Source of the DNA: Nipponacmea schrenckii
Taxonomy: Eukaryota; Mollusca; Gastropoda; Lottiidae
Reading direction: 5' to 3'
DNA length: 64,000 bases
Assembly (NCBI GenBank): GCA_030562195.1
Contig: CM060202.1
Coordinates: 6,510,001 to 6,574,000, forward strand
Shown: positions 11,656 through 21,171 of the stretch, piece after piece
Layout: every line of letters starts with the position of its first letter
Numbering within the stretch: position 1 is the first letter of the stretch
Translations under genes and position numbers: made by a program
Notes under the pieces: model-generated
Database searches by the model: none
What the model saw: the letters and a program-made list of their open reading frames with translations, nothing else
What the model was told of the DNA's origin: nothing

Positions 11656-14600
11656 TTAACCATTGATATCGTCACTTCGTATTTCCAATGGAATTAAATG
11701 CTGAATGGGTCGTCTCAAAACAATGGGATTTTTGTCCGTTGTTGATAAGACTTGAATTTTCGCCGATCGAATATGGTTATCACGTCCAGGAAATAGTTCG
11801 ATCACCTTAGCTAATTTCCACCATATTCTTGGAGAGTTTTCGTTTTTCAGTATTACGATATCGCCTAATTTAATATTCCGAATATTCGAATGTCGAGAAG
11901 ACGAACTCGAAATTTCTTGGAGACTCAATAGGTACTCTTTCTGCCATGTCTTACATAATTGGTTAAGTAGACAGTAATGATATTTAGCGCGCCTTGTCAA
12001 AGTCTTGTTGGTACTAATAATATCATACTGTCTGGCTGATGGTGATGTAGAAATTCGACTACCATAAATGAGATCTGACGGCGTCAGTGGATATGAAGTT
12101 CCATTATCATCGTCGTAAACATACGTAATAGGCCGATTATTGATGGTCGTTTCAACTTCGATAATGATAGTGCGTAACTCCTCGAAAGTCAGTGAAGATC
12201 GTCCTATTATCTTCTTCAGGCATCGTTTTAGGCTCCGAACCAGTCTTTCCCAAAAGCCACCCCACCAGGGTGCTTTCTCAACAATGTTGTCCCAGGTAAC
12301 CTGTTTGTTGACGAAGAAATTGTTTATTTCCTCGGATCGAATGATTTTTTCAACATCTTTAGATGCCGCTCGAAATGTTTTAGCATTGTCCGATAATAGT
12401 TGGGTTGGTAAACCTCGTCTGCCAGCGAATCTTCTGAATGCTTGGAGAAATGAGTTTACTGTTAAGTCTCTTGTCAGCTCGAAATGAACTGCTCTCGTTG
12501 ATGCACAGGTAAATAGGCAAACATAGGTTTTTATAGTTGATTTTGGATCGGTAGCAGATTGTATAAACAGTGGCCCTGCAAAGTCTAAACCTGTATTAGT
12601 AAATGGAGGGTCGATGCTTACTCGATGAGACGGTAAATTTGGAACTGGGGGAGTTGAATATGGCCTACCCTCAAACTTTTTGCAGGTAACGCATCGACGG
12701 ATAAATTTTTTGACTGATTCACGTCCTCTTAAAATCCAATAATGTTCTCGAATATTAGTGAGAGTTTCTCGTATTCCGTCATGATGAACCCCTTGATGAT
12801 ATCGATGTATTATTAGGTTGATAAGTTGATGGCGAGCCGGTAGTAATATAGGGTGTTTGCTGAATTCGGGAAGAACAGAATTCTCGATCCGGCCTTGACA
12901 TCTGATAATACTGTTTTCGTCAAGAAATAATCCAAATTGTTTCATGTAAGTTGTTGCTTTTGAACCACATGTTAAACTGTTCAGTTCTTCCGGAAATGAA
13001 CAATATTGTATGTCTCTAATCCAGATGTCATGAGATTCGATTAAATCTTCGCATGTGATTGATACTGAAACTTTGTGTTTTCGGGTAAGTCTGGTAAATT
13101 TCAGAACCAGAGCAGTTACTCTAAGTAATTTAGTAAGGCTGCTGTGCCGTTGTACATCGATGACTTCTGTGATCCTTCTTGGTGTCGCAGCAACGGTCAC
13201 CATCGAGTGAATAATCTCCTTGGGAGATTTCTGTATTTCATCGTTTGAGGCTGGGGTATCGAATGTGGTGAGCGACTCGGACCAATTGGACGGTGTTTGA
13301 CGCAAAAAAGTTGGACCATTCCACCATTCCTCTTTGTGGACTAATTCTTGAGCATTGCAGCCTCGTGATGGAATGTCACTTGGATTGTCGACTCCTGGAC
13401 AAAATCTCCAATTAGTCTTGTCGGAAATCTTCCGTATTTCGTCAACTCTGTGTTGGACATATTGTTTCCAAGGCTTGGGGTTTTTGATCCAGCACAGTGT
13501 GGTAAACGAATCAGTCCAATAATTTGTCTGCAACGGACCTAAACTATTAACCAGTACTGATTGCACTGTTGACATGAGTCGTGCCAAAATCACAGCACCC
13601 AATAGCTCTAGGCGTGGTATAGTCTGTTTCTTTCTTGGGGCGACACGCGTTTTAGCAGCTATCAGTTTAACATCGATTTCTTCATCTTCGAATACTGTTC
13701 TGAGGTAGATTACGGCTGCGAACGCCTTTTCAGATGCGTCGCTAAAACCATGGAGTTCGAAATTTACTGGAGTGCTTGATATTGCATGTAATGATCTTGG
13801 AATACGAAGAGTTGAGATTGTTTGGAATTGGTCTGGAAGTTGATTCCATATTGTTAGGTGTTGTAGGCTGAGACTGTCATCCCAGTTGTATTTATATTCG
13901 CATAATTCTTGAAATAAAACTTTCATCTTAATTGAGAACGGGCTAAGTAACCCCAGTGGATCGAATAGCTTGGCAGATACCTTGAGTATGGATCTCTTAG
14001 TTGGAGGCAATGTTTGAATATATTCTAAAACTTCTGTCACGTCGAATCGAAATACATCTTGGTTGATATCCCATGTCAATCCTAGTATTTTTGAATCAGG
14101 AGTTTGATTTGAATTATCGCCATTGTCTGACAGCACATTTTCGAACGCATTTATCTTGTTTCTTAGTTCGGATGAATTGGAATTCCACTTTCGAAGGTTA
14201 AATCCACCTTGTGCAAAAATGTCTTTTGTTTGTTTATAGAGTTCGAATCCTTCATCTACAGAATTTGCACCACCGGAAAAGTCGTCTACATACAATGAAT
14301 TTGAGAGCTGTTGTATAAACTCTGACCCCAAGTAATCATATTTTGACAAATGATATCTAATAACACAGTTCAATATAGCTGGGCTAGAAATTAAACCAAA
14401 TACAAGTCTTTTGAACCTGAATTGGGTTATATCAGGATTATCAGAGTCTAAATTTTTGAACCAAAGGAATCTGAGCATATCCCTATCGTTTGGGTGTATT
14501 GCGATTTGATGAAATGCCTTTTCTATGTCAGCAATGAGACCTATCGGTTTTGATCGAAAATTTGTTAAAACATCGAAAATGAGTGGATTAAGATTTGGTC

Positions 14601-16485
14601 CTTTATCTAAGCAGTTATTTATCGAAATTTGAAAAGTATCTGATTTTGCTGATCCATCGAAAACAATTCTCAGTTTTGTTGTCTCCTTATTTTCGCGTAC
14701 GACTCCATGATGAGGCATAAAACATGATTCGATACAATCAAATTCTTCATTCGGAACTGCTTCAATAATTCCATTTCGCAATTGTTCTTGAATGATTTCA
14801 TCGTACTGATGTAAAATAAATTTATCCCTTTTCAATCGAGAATAAAGATGATTCAATCGTGATCGACATAAATCATAATGATTTGACGCTGGTAGACAGA
14901 GATCATTCCATGGTAGTTGAACTTCGTAGCGCTGAATCGCTTTATCGAAATTGATGTCGTTAAGGAATGAGTATATTCCAGTTTGATTAGGTGACTTTTC
15001 CAAAATACCGATTGCTTCAACATCCCAGAAGCTCGATAAATTGTCTATCAACTCGGAGTTGAGATCGGAACGAATCGTAGTTTCATCGGTGTCACTAATT
15101 ATGAGATTTGAAACCGCTAGGTAATCTGGTGACTGTGATTGTAATGGACCGGAAATCAACCAACCAAATACACTTTCCACTGCTGTAGGTCCATTTGCAT
15201 CCTTAATAATCTCTCCGGTAACTAAGGACCAATAAAAATCTGCTCCAATTAAAATGTCAATCGGTTGAGAAACATTATCTTTTGTTGGTTCGTCAGCGAG
15301 TTCTAGTCCTTGTAAATGAGGATATTGATAGACATCGAAATCCATTGATAATGGGGAGCAAATGTCCGTATATGTGCGGGCTTTAATGAGAAATTCTTCA
15401 CCATGTTTATTCTGTAATCTGATGTCAACCAAGTCACAGTTCGTTTTTGAATAACTTTCTTTTCCGAATGTATTTACATTAAGAATTTCACTCTTGATAG
15501 GTTTTAATCCTAATTTGTTTGATTGTTGTTTTGTTATATAAGTTTTTTGACTACAGTTATCAAATAATAAACGCACTTTTGTTGTTGTTGTTGAGTCTTT
15601 TTCCGAAACTGCATAAGCGTTAGCTGTTTGTAAAAGTACTTTTTTATCGCCGGACCTCGTAGCTGCTGTTGTAGTGGCTGATACATGAGTCGATGTGTTT
15701 TGTACATTTGATTTGTCTTGATCGCATATTGATTGTTGATGTTTTCCATTACATTTTCGACATGATTTGTTACTATCACAATTATCTACAGAGTGCCCTA
15801 CTCTTAGACAAAGAAAACATCGTTTTAACTGTCTTAATATGTCTCGCCTAGCCTTGATATCGGTAACATCTCTACAAGCTGAAGAGTAATGATCACCGTT
15901 ACAATAAACACATGAAATCTTAAAACGTCCTTCATCTCGAACTACCAAAGAAGACGCAGTAGAGACAGGTTTTTTATAAGTTTTGTCATGTTTGTTTGAA
16001 GGGTCTACGATTGATTTAGTTCGAACTGTTTCGCAGAGTTCACGCGCCTCCACTTCAGTTTTGATAACCTGTAAAAGTTCGCTTAATTCCCAAACATCCT
16101 TTGATGATACACGAGCTATTTGTAGCTGAACTTCTGAGGGCATTTTTGACATGAGCATTGGTATCAAAAAACTACCATACTGTTCAGCTTTAACACCGAG
16201 TGACTCTAATCCTCGAATGTTCACGCTAACTGTATCGTAAACATTACGCAATTGTGAGGCCTTGTAATTTGTGACAACACAAGCAGGTAATTTTAAAAGT
16301 TGATCCATATGTGCCGAAATAATCTTTTGGGTTTTACCAAACCTGTCTTGGATCAATTCTAAGGCTGCTTGATAATTCGCATCGGTCAAAGTGAGCCCCT
16401 GAATTGATTTACTTGCTTGACCATCCAACAGTCCCTTTAAGTAATTGAATTTGTCGATTGATGACATATGAGGATTTTTGTTCAC
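11656..16485 (-). CDS. BEL/Pao polyprotein (gag C-terminal part, protease, RT, RNase H, integrase)
   Basis: This open frame of 1609 codons encodes the enzymes of LTR retrotransposition. The order by residue is: DUF1759-type gag, 1-150; three CCHC-like zinc knuckles near 194, 227 and 244; aspartic-protease-like region near 307; reverse transcriptase about 580-800 with YVDD near 731; Pao-type RNase H about 910-1090 (FSDASE, YWTDS); integrase H2C2 zinc finger near 1232; DDE core with Asp near 1303, Asp near 1363 (SDNAKTF) and Glu near 1408 (WGGFWERL); and a DUF5641-type tail near 1545. The protease active site reads DNC where D-S/T-G is expected. The given start is a GTG used only because the frame is open; upstream it continues in the same frame to an internal TAA at 16687-16689. 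Confidence 0.93.
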   Translation of the reverse strand: MNKNPHMSSIDKFNYLKGLLDGQASKSIQGLTLTDANYQAALELIQDRFGKTQKIISAHMDQLLKLPACVVTNYKASQLRNVYDTVSVNIRGLESLGVKAEQYGSFLIPMLMSKMPSEVQLQIARVSSKDVWELSELLQVIKTEVEARELCETVRTKSIVDPSNKHDKTYKKPVSTASSLVVRDEGRFKISCVYCNGDHYSSACRDVTDIKARRDILRQLKRCFLCLRVGHSVDNCDSNKSCRKCNGKHQQSICDQDKSNVQNTSTHVSATTTAATRSGDKKVLLQTANAYAVSEKDSTTTTKVRLLFDNCSQKTYITKQQSNKLGLKPIKSEILNVNTFGKESYSKTNCDLVDIRLQNKHGEEFLIKARTYTDICSPLSMDFDVYQYPHLQGLELADEPTKDNVSQPIDILIGADFYWSLVTGEIIKDANGPTAVESVFGWLISGPLQSQSPDYLAVSNLIISDTDETTIRSDLNSELIDNLSSFWDVEAIGILEKSPNQTGIYSFLNDINFDKAIQRYEVQLPWNDLCLPASNHYDLCRSRLNHLYSRLKRDKFILHQYDEIIQEQLRNGIIEAVPNEEFDCIESCFMPHHGVVRENKETTKLRIVFDGSAKSDTFQISINNCLDKGPNLNPLIFDVLTNFRSKPIGLIADIEKAFHQIAIHPNDRDMLRFLWFKNLDSDNPDITQFRFKRLVFGLISSPAILNCVIRYHLSKYDYLGSEFIQQLSNSLYVDDFSGGANSVDEGFELYKQTKDIFAQGGFNLRKWNSNSSELRNKINAFENVLSDNGDNSNQTPDSKILGLTWDINQDVFRFDVTEVLEYIQTLPPTKRSILKVSAKLFDPLGLLSPFSIKMKVLFQELCEYKYNWDDSLSLQHLTIWNQLPDQFQTISTLRIPRSLHAISSTPVNFELHGFSDASEKAFAAVIYLRTVFEDEEIDVKLIAAKTRVAPRKKQTIPRLELLGAVILARLMSTVQSVLVNSLGPLQTNYWTDSFTTLCWIKNPKPWKQYVQHRVDEIRKISDKTNWRFCPGVDNPSDIPSRGCNAQELVHKEEWWNGPTFLRQTPSNWSESLTTFDTPASNDEIQKSPKEIIHSMVTVAATPRRITEVIDVQRHSSLTKLLRVTALVLKFTRLTRKHKVSVSITCEDLIESHDIWIRDIQYCSFPEELNSLTCGSKATTYMKQFGLFLDENSIIRCQGRIENSVLPEFSKHPILLPARHQLINLIIHRYHQGVHHDGIRETLTNIREHYWILRGRESVKKFIRRCVTCKKFEGRPYSTPPVPNLPSHRVSIDPPFTNTGLDFAGPLFIQSATDPKSTIKTYVCLFTCASTRAVHFELTRDLTVNSFLQAFRRFAGRRGLPTQLLSDNAKTFRAASKDVEKIIRSEEINNFFVNKQVTWDNIVEKAPWWGGFWERLVRSLKRCLKKIIGRSSLTFEELRTIIIEVETTINNRPITYVYDDDNGTSYPLTPSDLIYGSRISTSPSARQYDIISTNKTLTRRAKYHYCLLNQLCKTWQKEYLLSLQEISSSSSRHSNIRNIKLGDIVILKNENSPRIWWKLAKVIELFPGRDNHIRSAKIQVLSTTDKNPIVLRRPIQHLIPLEIRSDDING

Positions 16486-16686
16486 TGCGCTGTCAAATGA
16501 GTCCCAAAAAGTTTGAAATTTTGTAATGTCACCATTAAATCTTGGGAGTGATATTTTTGGAAGCTTAGGCCGAACTTGATGACGGTCTGAAACATTACCT
16601 GGTGACGAAATATAAGTTGGCTGAGAAACACCAACTTCAGTGTCATTTGGCCTACTTGGTGAAGTCGATTGATTGTTTGAATCGTT

Positions 16687-17154
16687 TTAATGGTTTGAAT
16701 TTGATTCGTTTGGGTCTTGCTCGCTACTTAAATCGGTTGGTTCGGTTGAAGTTGGGTTGTCTAAGTTGGCTCGAGTTGGATTGTTGATTTGTGAAATGTC
16801 GGTTGAGAAAGGGCGAGGAACTTCTAGTTCTTTCTGAGAATATCTTTGTACTTCTCGAATTGTATCCAAAATGCGTAGGAGTATTTCGTCTGCTTCTTCA
16901 ATTTCGTGTTCGATATCATCGATTTCACATGAACCGATGATTTGCTCGTCAAATGTTTGCAAAAGTTCGTGCTTAGCTTGTAAGGACTCTGTTATTGTTT
17001 TCAAACGATTCAAAACAGACTCACTTGCACTTTGTTGACCCGAGGCCCGGTCGCTATCTTCTATAATAGACTTCGCCTCGTGTATAAGTCGTGTTGTCAC
17101 TGCTCGATGTCCTCTTCGTTGAGCCTTTACTCGATCCAATGCTTGTTTCTCCAT
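16687..17154 (-). CDS. BEL gag N-terminal coiled-coil segment, ended by an in-frame TAA
   Basis: It has 155 codons from an ATG 62 bases downstream of the primer-binding site. The product is charged and helical, rich in Glu, Arg and Lys with heptad-like leucines, as is usual for the N-terminal part of Pao gag. Its tail is Asn/Ser/Thr-rich linker. It ends at TAA 16687-16689, but the same frame stays open directly after the stop and runs into the DUF1759-type gag domain. This is therefore one gag-pol frame interrupted by a single stop, either a nonsense mutation or a readthrough stop. Confidence 0.85.
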   Translation of the reverse strand: MEKQALDRVKAQRRGHRAVTTRLIHEAKSIIEDSDRASGQQSASESVLNRLKTITESLQAKHELLQTFDEQIIGSCEIDDIEHEIEEADEILLRILDTIREVQRYSQKELEVPRPFSTDISQINNPTRANLDNPTSTEPTDLSSEQDPNESNSNH

Positions 17155-17215
17155 TTTGAAGTTGATTTTGATTGAATTTTGCTTGATTAATTGATGAATT
17201 TGTGTTTGAAACCCA

Positions 17216-17233
17216 GCCCCACGTTGGGCGCCA
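17216..17233 (-). promoter_or_regulatory. BEL primer-binding site for tRNA-Lys(1,2)
   Basis: In element orientation the 18 bases TGGCGCCCAACGTGGGGC start immediately after the 5' LTR. They are complementary to the 3' end of animal tRNA-Lys1,2, the primer recognised by several retroviruses. Position and perfect form support an intact element. Confidence 0.92.
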
Positions 17234-17353
17234 TTTAATGAACTTGATTTATTGATAAGTATAATACGACATCCGTTTACATAACGTACACAAAATTATA
17301 ATATGTAATAACAAAAACGTAACCATGTCTGTAAATAATGAATGTTTGTTACA
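17234..17353 (-). repeat. BEL 5' LTR (120 bp)
   Basis: It appears identical over its full length to 11446-11565, and it is followed on the plus strand by the AGTTA target duplication at 17354-17358. It must hold the promoter of the element; no clear TATA box stands out in so short an LTR. Confidence 0.93.
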
Positions 17354-17368
17354 AGTTATATCTATAGG

Positions 17369-17535
17369 GCCTAGTAATATTTTATTCAAATGATATGCGG
17401 AAACCATATCTTTGAACCAGCTATAGCTCTTTTCTAAGCCAACTCTATTTGACTTTGAAAACTAAAGTCAGCCTGCAAGGGTTAACCCTAGGGCTAGATT
17501 TAACCCCACCTAACCCTAACTCCTAACCCTAGGTC
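17369..17535 (+). repeat. Penelope-flanking repeat with telomere-like CTAACCCTAA tract (left)
   Basis: Two sub-blocks occur here and again at 20540-20760: 'tctatagggcctagtaatattttattcaaa' and a block from ATCTTTGAACCAGCTAT to a degenerate array of CTAACCCTAA/GGGTTA units (17479-17533). In the right copy the two blocks come in the opposite order, as expected for permuted terminal repeats of tandem Penelope-like elements. The CCCTAA units resemble the TTAGGG telomere repeat of molluscs, but the tract is short and imperfect. Confidence 0.6.
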
Positions 17536-17644
17536 TCTGTCGTTAGCTCGGCAACTTTCAGGTCAGCTTTTTTCAGATTTCTTTTTTTATAAGTCAAACA
17601 CCATCTTTTCTTTCTTTATCATACATAAAACTTTTATCAACACT

Positions 17645-17862
17645 GGATAAGGCATTTTTTTGAAATTCTCAACAACCACCACCCGTCCATCAAACTAACG
17701 GCCAACGTCAGCCACAAAAGCATAGATTTTCTTGATACCACTGTCTTTAAAGGAGATTCCATAGCAGAAACTAATAAATCAAAGAAACCGACACTCATCA
17801 ACTTCTGTATAAGAGCTCATTTCATCCAAAACATACTTTTTCTGGAATAATCAAGTCACAAG
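17645..17862 (+). pseudogene. Penelope-like RT thumb fragment
   Basis: Translation gives FEILNNHHPSIKLTA and FLDTTVFKG, the same segment that follows the RT catalytic core in the copy at 17865-18539. A frameshift near 17790 then leads to a FHPKHTFSGIIKSQ-type thumb segment. At about 17860 this tail is fused directly to the fingers region of the next copy at the shared 'KSQ' position, so the junction looks like recombination between two head-to-tail copies. Confidence 0.75.
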
Positions 17863-17864
17863 TT

Positions 17865-18539
17865 TTGTCGTACTTAAAAGACACTACCGATTTTATAGAA
17901 AAAATAAGAAAATTAGATATACCAGACAATTCGATGTTTATTTCTTTAGATGTTACAAGCATGTACACGAATATTGATAACAAATCCGGTTTAGACGCTG
18001 TTCGAAAAGCCTTTCTCAGGAACCCAAATCCTGAACGTCCAGACAAAGAAATTTTAGACTTATTAGAAATATGCCTCACGCGAAATGACTTCACTTTCAA
18101 TGGAAAAATTTACCTACAAACTTCTGGCACTGCCATGGGAAAACGCTTCGCGCCGAGTTATGCGAATATCTTTATGGCTGAATGGGAACATGAAATCTCA
18201 CTAATTTCCCCTTTTCAACCTCTCTTCTATGGAAGATTTTTAGACGATATTTTTATTATTTGGACAGAATCTTTGGCAAACTTTTTGGAGTATTTCGAAA
18301 TTCTAAATAATCACCATCCTTCTATAAAACTTACAGCAAACATCTCGGAAAATAGCATGAATTTCTTGGATACAACTGTATTCAAAGGACCAAGTTTTAA
18401 TCAAACTAAAAAACTTGATATTAAAGTATATTTTAAAGAAACTGACACACACCAACTTTTATTCAAAACTTCGTCCTGGCATAATAAAATCGCAAATTCT
18501 GAGATTCAACAGAATTTGTACAAGAAAGACAGATTTTGA
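17865..18539 (+). CDS. Penelope-like element reverse transcriptase (partial)
   Basis: This frame of 224 codons carries the RT core of a Penelope-like element, which primes reverse transcription at chromosomal nicks. Motif A is SLDVTSMYTNI (catalytic Asp at residue 29), motif B is GTAMGKRFAPSYANIF (88-103) and motif C is FLDDIF (125-130). The ATG is internal; the true N-terminus was lost at the junction near 17860. The frame ends at 18539 after a small deletion around 18480 that removes part of the thumb and shifts reading into the next frame. The copy is therefore inactive although each half is well kept. Confidence 0.88.
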   Translation: MSYLKDTTDFIEKIRKLDIPDNSMFISLDVTSMYTNIDNKSGLDAVRKAFLRNPNPERPDKEILDLLEICLTRNDFTFNGKIYLQTSGTAMGKRFAPSYANIFMAEWEHEISLISPFQPLFYGRFLDDIFIIWTESLANFLEYFEILNNHHPSIKLTANISENSMNFLDTTVFKGPSFNQTKKLDIKVYFKETDTHQLLFKTSSWHNKIANSEIQQNLYKKDRF

Positions 18540-19299
18540 TTTGGCTTGCGAACTAGTATTTGATAAACTGAGGGAGCGGGGTTACTCAAAACGTTTTTTG
18601 CGCAAAATTAAAAACGACACTCTTTCGGCTATTGAAAACAAAAATAAGCCCCCTCCTCCACCAAACGGTTTCGGTTCTGTACCATGCAGAGGTTCTCGGT
18701 GTCGTACCTGCGAATATATACATGTTAGTCACTATTTTGAAAATAAGAAAAACGGAAAAATTTTCGAACTAAAGGAAGTTCTCTCTTGCATCGATAAAAA
18801 CATAATTTACCTAATTTCCTGTAAAAAATGCGACGTACAATATATTGGCGAAACACAAAACGCGTTGCGTACTCGTTTAAGCGGTCATCGCTTTGACATT
18901 CTCCATAAAAAAGATAGGCCAATCGCGAACCATTTCAATTCAGCCAATCATTCCATTGAAGATCTTCTAGTTATGCCCATAGAAAAGATACCAGACTCTG
19001 CAACAATCAAACCTAAAACGAAACGACTACAAAGGGAGAGTTTTTGGATAGACCAATTACAAACAGTCGTACCTCACGGTCTAAATATCCAGCATGACAA
19101 CCAGATTATACCTTTTGTCGCCACCTACAATTCTACAGCTAAAAATGCATCTGTGATTGTGAAACGTTTTTATAAAGAACTCCAGGATGAATTCCCTAAT
19201 ATCTATACCAAACGTTTAGTGACTGCTTACAAAAGGAATAAAAATCTGAGTAATATTCTTGTACGTGGTAGATTAGATCCCTTTTCATTATCTCCCTGA
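18485..19299 (+). CDS. Penelope-like element C-terminal part: GIY-YIG endonuclease
   Basis: In the frame open from 18415 to 19299 the meaningful sequence begins near 18485 (GIIKSQILRFNRIC). It contains the connector with a CXXXXXCXXC zinc-finger-like motif (CRGSRCRTC) and then the endonuclease core YLISCKKCDVQYIGET...R...H at about residues 129-160, and ends about 55 residues after a FWIDQLQT segment. GIY-YIG at the C-terminal side is the canonical Penelope/Neptune-type order, as opposed to the permuted Naiad type. It continues the RT at 17865-18539 in a shifted frame. Confidence 0.88.
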
Positions 19300-19459
19300 A
19301 GTAATCGCTTTGTATTTTATTTAATGGCTTTATCTTGTAAGTTTCTCTAGAAGTAGATAATTTCTTATCAATTGATGTATACTGAAATTCGTAGCATAGT
19401 CTCTACTTGTGACCTAGGCCAGTGCTTCTATAGGAGAGCATCTCTTATAACACCCTTAA

Positions 19460-20236
19460 CCGAATTTGCACAAGGTTTTGTGATTTCAACCAAGCCTGTA
19501 CGATTGTTTTCTCAAAACTGAAAGAGCGTGGATACTCTAAACGATTTTTACGAAACAAAAAAAATTCCACAGATAGCAACTAAAAATAGACTTTATGCTG
19601 AAGTACATCCAGGCTTAAAGAGTGCCCCGTGTATGTCAACCAGATGCAAAACATGCCCCTTTATATCAGAAACTCATTATTTTCTAAGTAACTCTACGAA
19701 TAAAAGATACCCGATCCAAGAGCACCTAACATGTGAAAACTCGAATGTAATATACGTGATTTCATGTAAAAAATGTCCGAAACAATATATCGGGGAAACA
19801 AAGAACAAATTACGCACTCGTTTTTATGCACACAGATCAGATATTAAATTTAGAAAAGACAAGCTTGTTTCTAATCATTTCAATCTTGACGACCATTCAC
19901 TTGACGATCTCACCCTAACCTCAATTGAGCGCATAGAAATCGACTTGCCCGAAGATGAAACTACCAAATTCCGTCAATGTAGAGAAGCCCATTGGATTGA
20001 GACTTTGAATACAGCAAGACCCATAGGACTTAATATTCACCACAGTGTATGCACCCTTTGTAGTCCCCTTCAATACAATCAGTAATAAAGCAAGCAAGAT
20101 AGTTCAAGCCCATTATAAGAGTGTTCAAGAGAAATTTCCTCATGTCTATAAACAGAAAATGATAGTAGCATATTCCAAAAATCAGAACTCAAATGACAAC
20201 CTTGTTCATAGCAAACTAAAAACAATCTGTAATTAA
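19460..20236 (+). pseudogene. Second Penelope-like C-terminal fragment with GIY-YIG domain
   Basis: A related but distinct copy lies head-to-tail behind the first. It starts in the thumb/connector region (KLKERGYSKRFLR), keeps the CXXXXXCXXC motif and the VISCKKCPKQYIGET endonuclease core, and covers the C-terminus. It is broken by frame changes near 19545 and between 20045 and 20085. There is no RT core, so it is 5'-truncated. Tandem and 5'-truncated arrangements are usual for Penelope-like elements. Confidence 0.82.
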
Positions 20237-20539
20237 TAGGCACTATACTTCTCGCCCATTGGGCGGGTTATAAATTTGTTTTTCTAATTTCAGAACAGAG
20301 GAGAAGAAAATCATCCAACAGATCCAGATACCCATTTCTCAATAAAACAACCACCTAGACCTGTACATCTGGGAGATTCAATCCCTCCCTTCTCCGAAAC
20401 CTAATTGGCTTTGACTACAAATCAACCCATTCGGAGCCGCTAGCGAGAAGGGTAATAATTGTTTTTGGCCTATTGAAGGTTTCTAATTGAATTTTTGTAC
20501 AGAAATGATCGTTGAGACAATGCGCTCTTTCGTTTGATA

Positions 20540-20760
20540 TGCTTATATATCTTTGAACCAGCTATTGCCCTTTCCTAAGCTAACCCTGTTTGACTTAAGT
20601 CGACCTAGGGTTAGGGTTAACCCCAGCTAACCCTAACTCCTAACCCTAGATTGAATTGAATGAATAGAGTTTTACGTCTTTCGCTTCTGTGCCTAATGGG
20701 TTAAGGAAAATAATACAAAATGTTACTTCTATAGGGCCTAGTAATATTTTATTCAAAAAA
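20540..20760 (+). repeat. Penelope-flanking repeat with telomere-like tract (right)
   Basis: This is the counterpart of 17369-17535 with the two sub-blocks in reversed order; the telomere-like stretch is at 20604-20650. The segment 20705-20760 also preserves the pre-insertion form of the site into which the BEL element jumped. Two similar 'gaatgaatagagttttacgtc/ctaatgggttaagg' lines near 20660 and 20780 form a further short direct repeat. Confidence 0.6.
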
Positions 20761-21171
20761 GGCTTAATAAATGAAATTAAATGAATGGAGTTTTACCTCC
20801 TTAGCTTATTTGCCTAATGGGCTAAGGAAAATAGGCATCGTCTAACTCACTGAGCCATCGGGTTTGATGCCTCATATTCTAAATCTGACTTTGATGTTAG
20901 CATCAACAGTAGCCTAATACTTGGCTTCAATTACAGACCAATGACCGTGTTTTTTTCCATAAATTTTATTCCGATCTCTTAGATCATTCTGATTACTTCG
21001 CCATTGTTATTTTAATCTTGCGTTTTTCGTTTGTTATTCTTGTTATTAAGAATAAAAACTATAACAGATAACGTCACTACCAAAAATACTACTAAATATC
21101 TTTCTAACATTGAATTAACAACAATCTGTCATCAAGTTCATTCACCTGATTCAATAACAATATTCCCGACC

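Larger units (their letters stand above)
11446..17353 (-). mobile_element. Complete BEL/Pao LTR retrotransposon
   Basis: The element is bounded by two direct repeats of 120 bases and a 5-base target duplication AGTTA (11441-11445 and 17354-17358). It reads on the minus strand: 5' LTR, PBS, gag, protease, RT, RNase H, integrase, 3' LTR. The LTRs look identical, so insertion was recent. It went into DNA related to 20705-20760, where the uninterrupted sequence 'aatacaaaatgttacttctatagggcc' is still visible, so it landed in the repeat flanking the Penelope-like copies. One in-frame stop separates the first 155 codons of gag from the rest. Confidence 0.95.

Noticed and set aside
17479..17533. A chromosome end or interstitial telomere
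   Set aside because: Only a few imperfect CTAACCCTAA units occur, inside a repeat shared with 20604-20650; better explained as part of the Penelope-flanking repeat.
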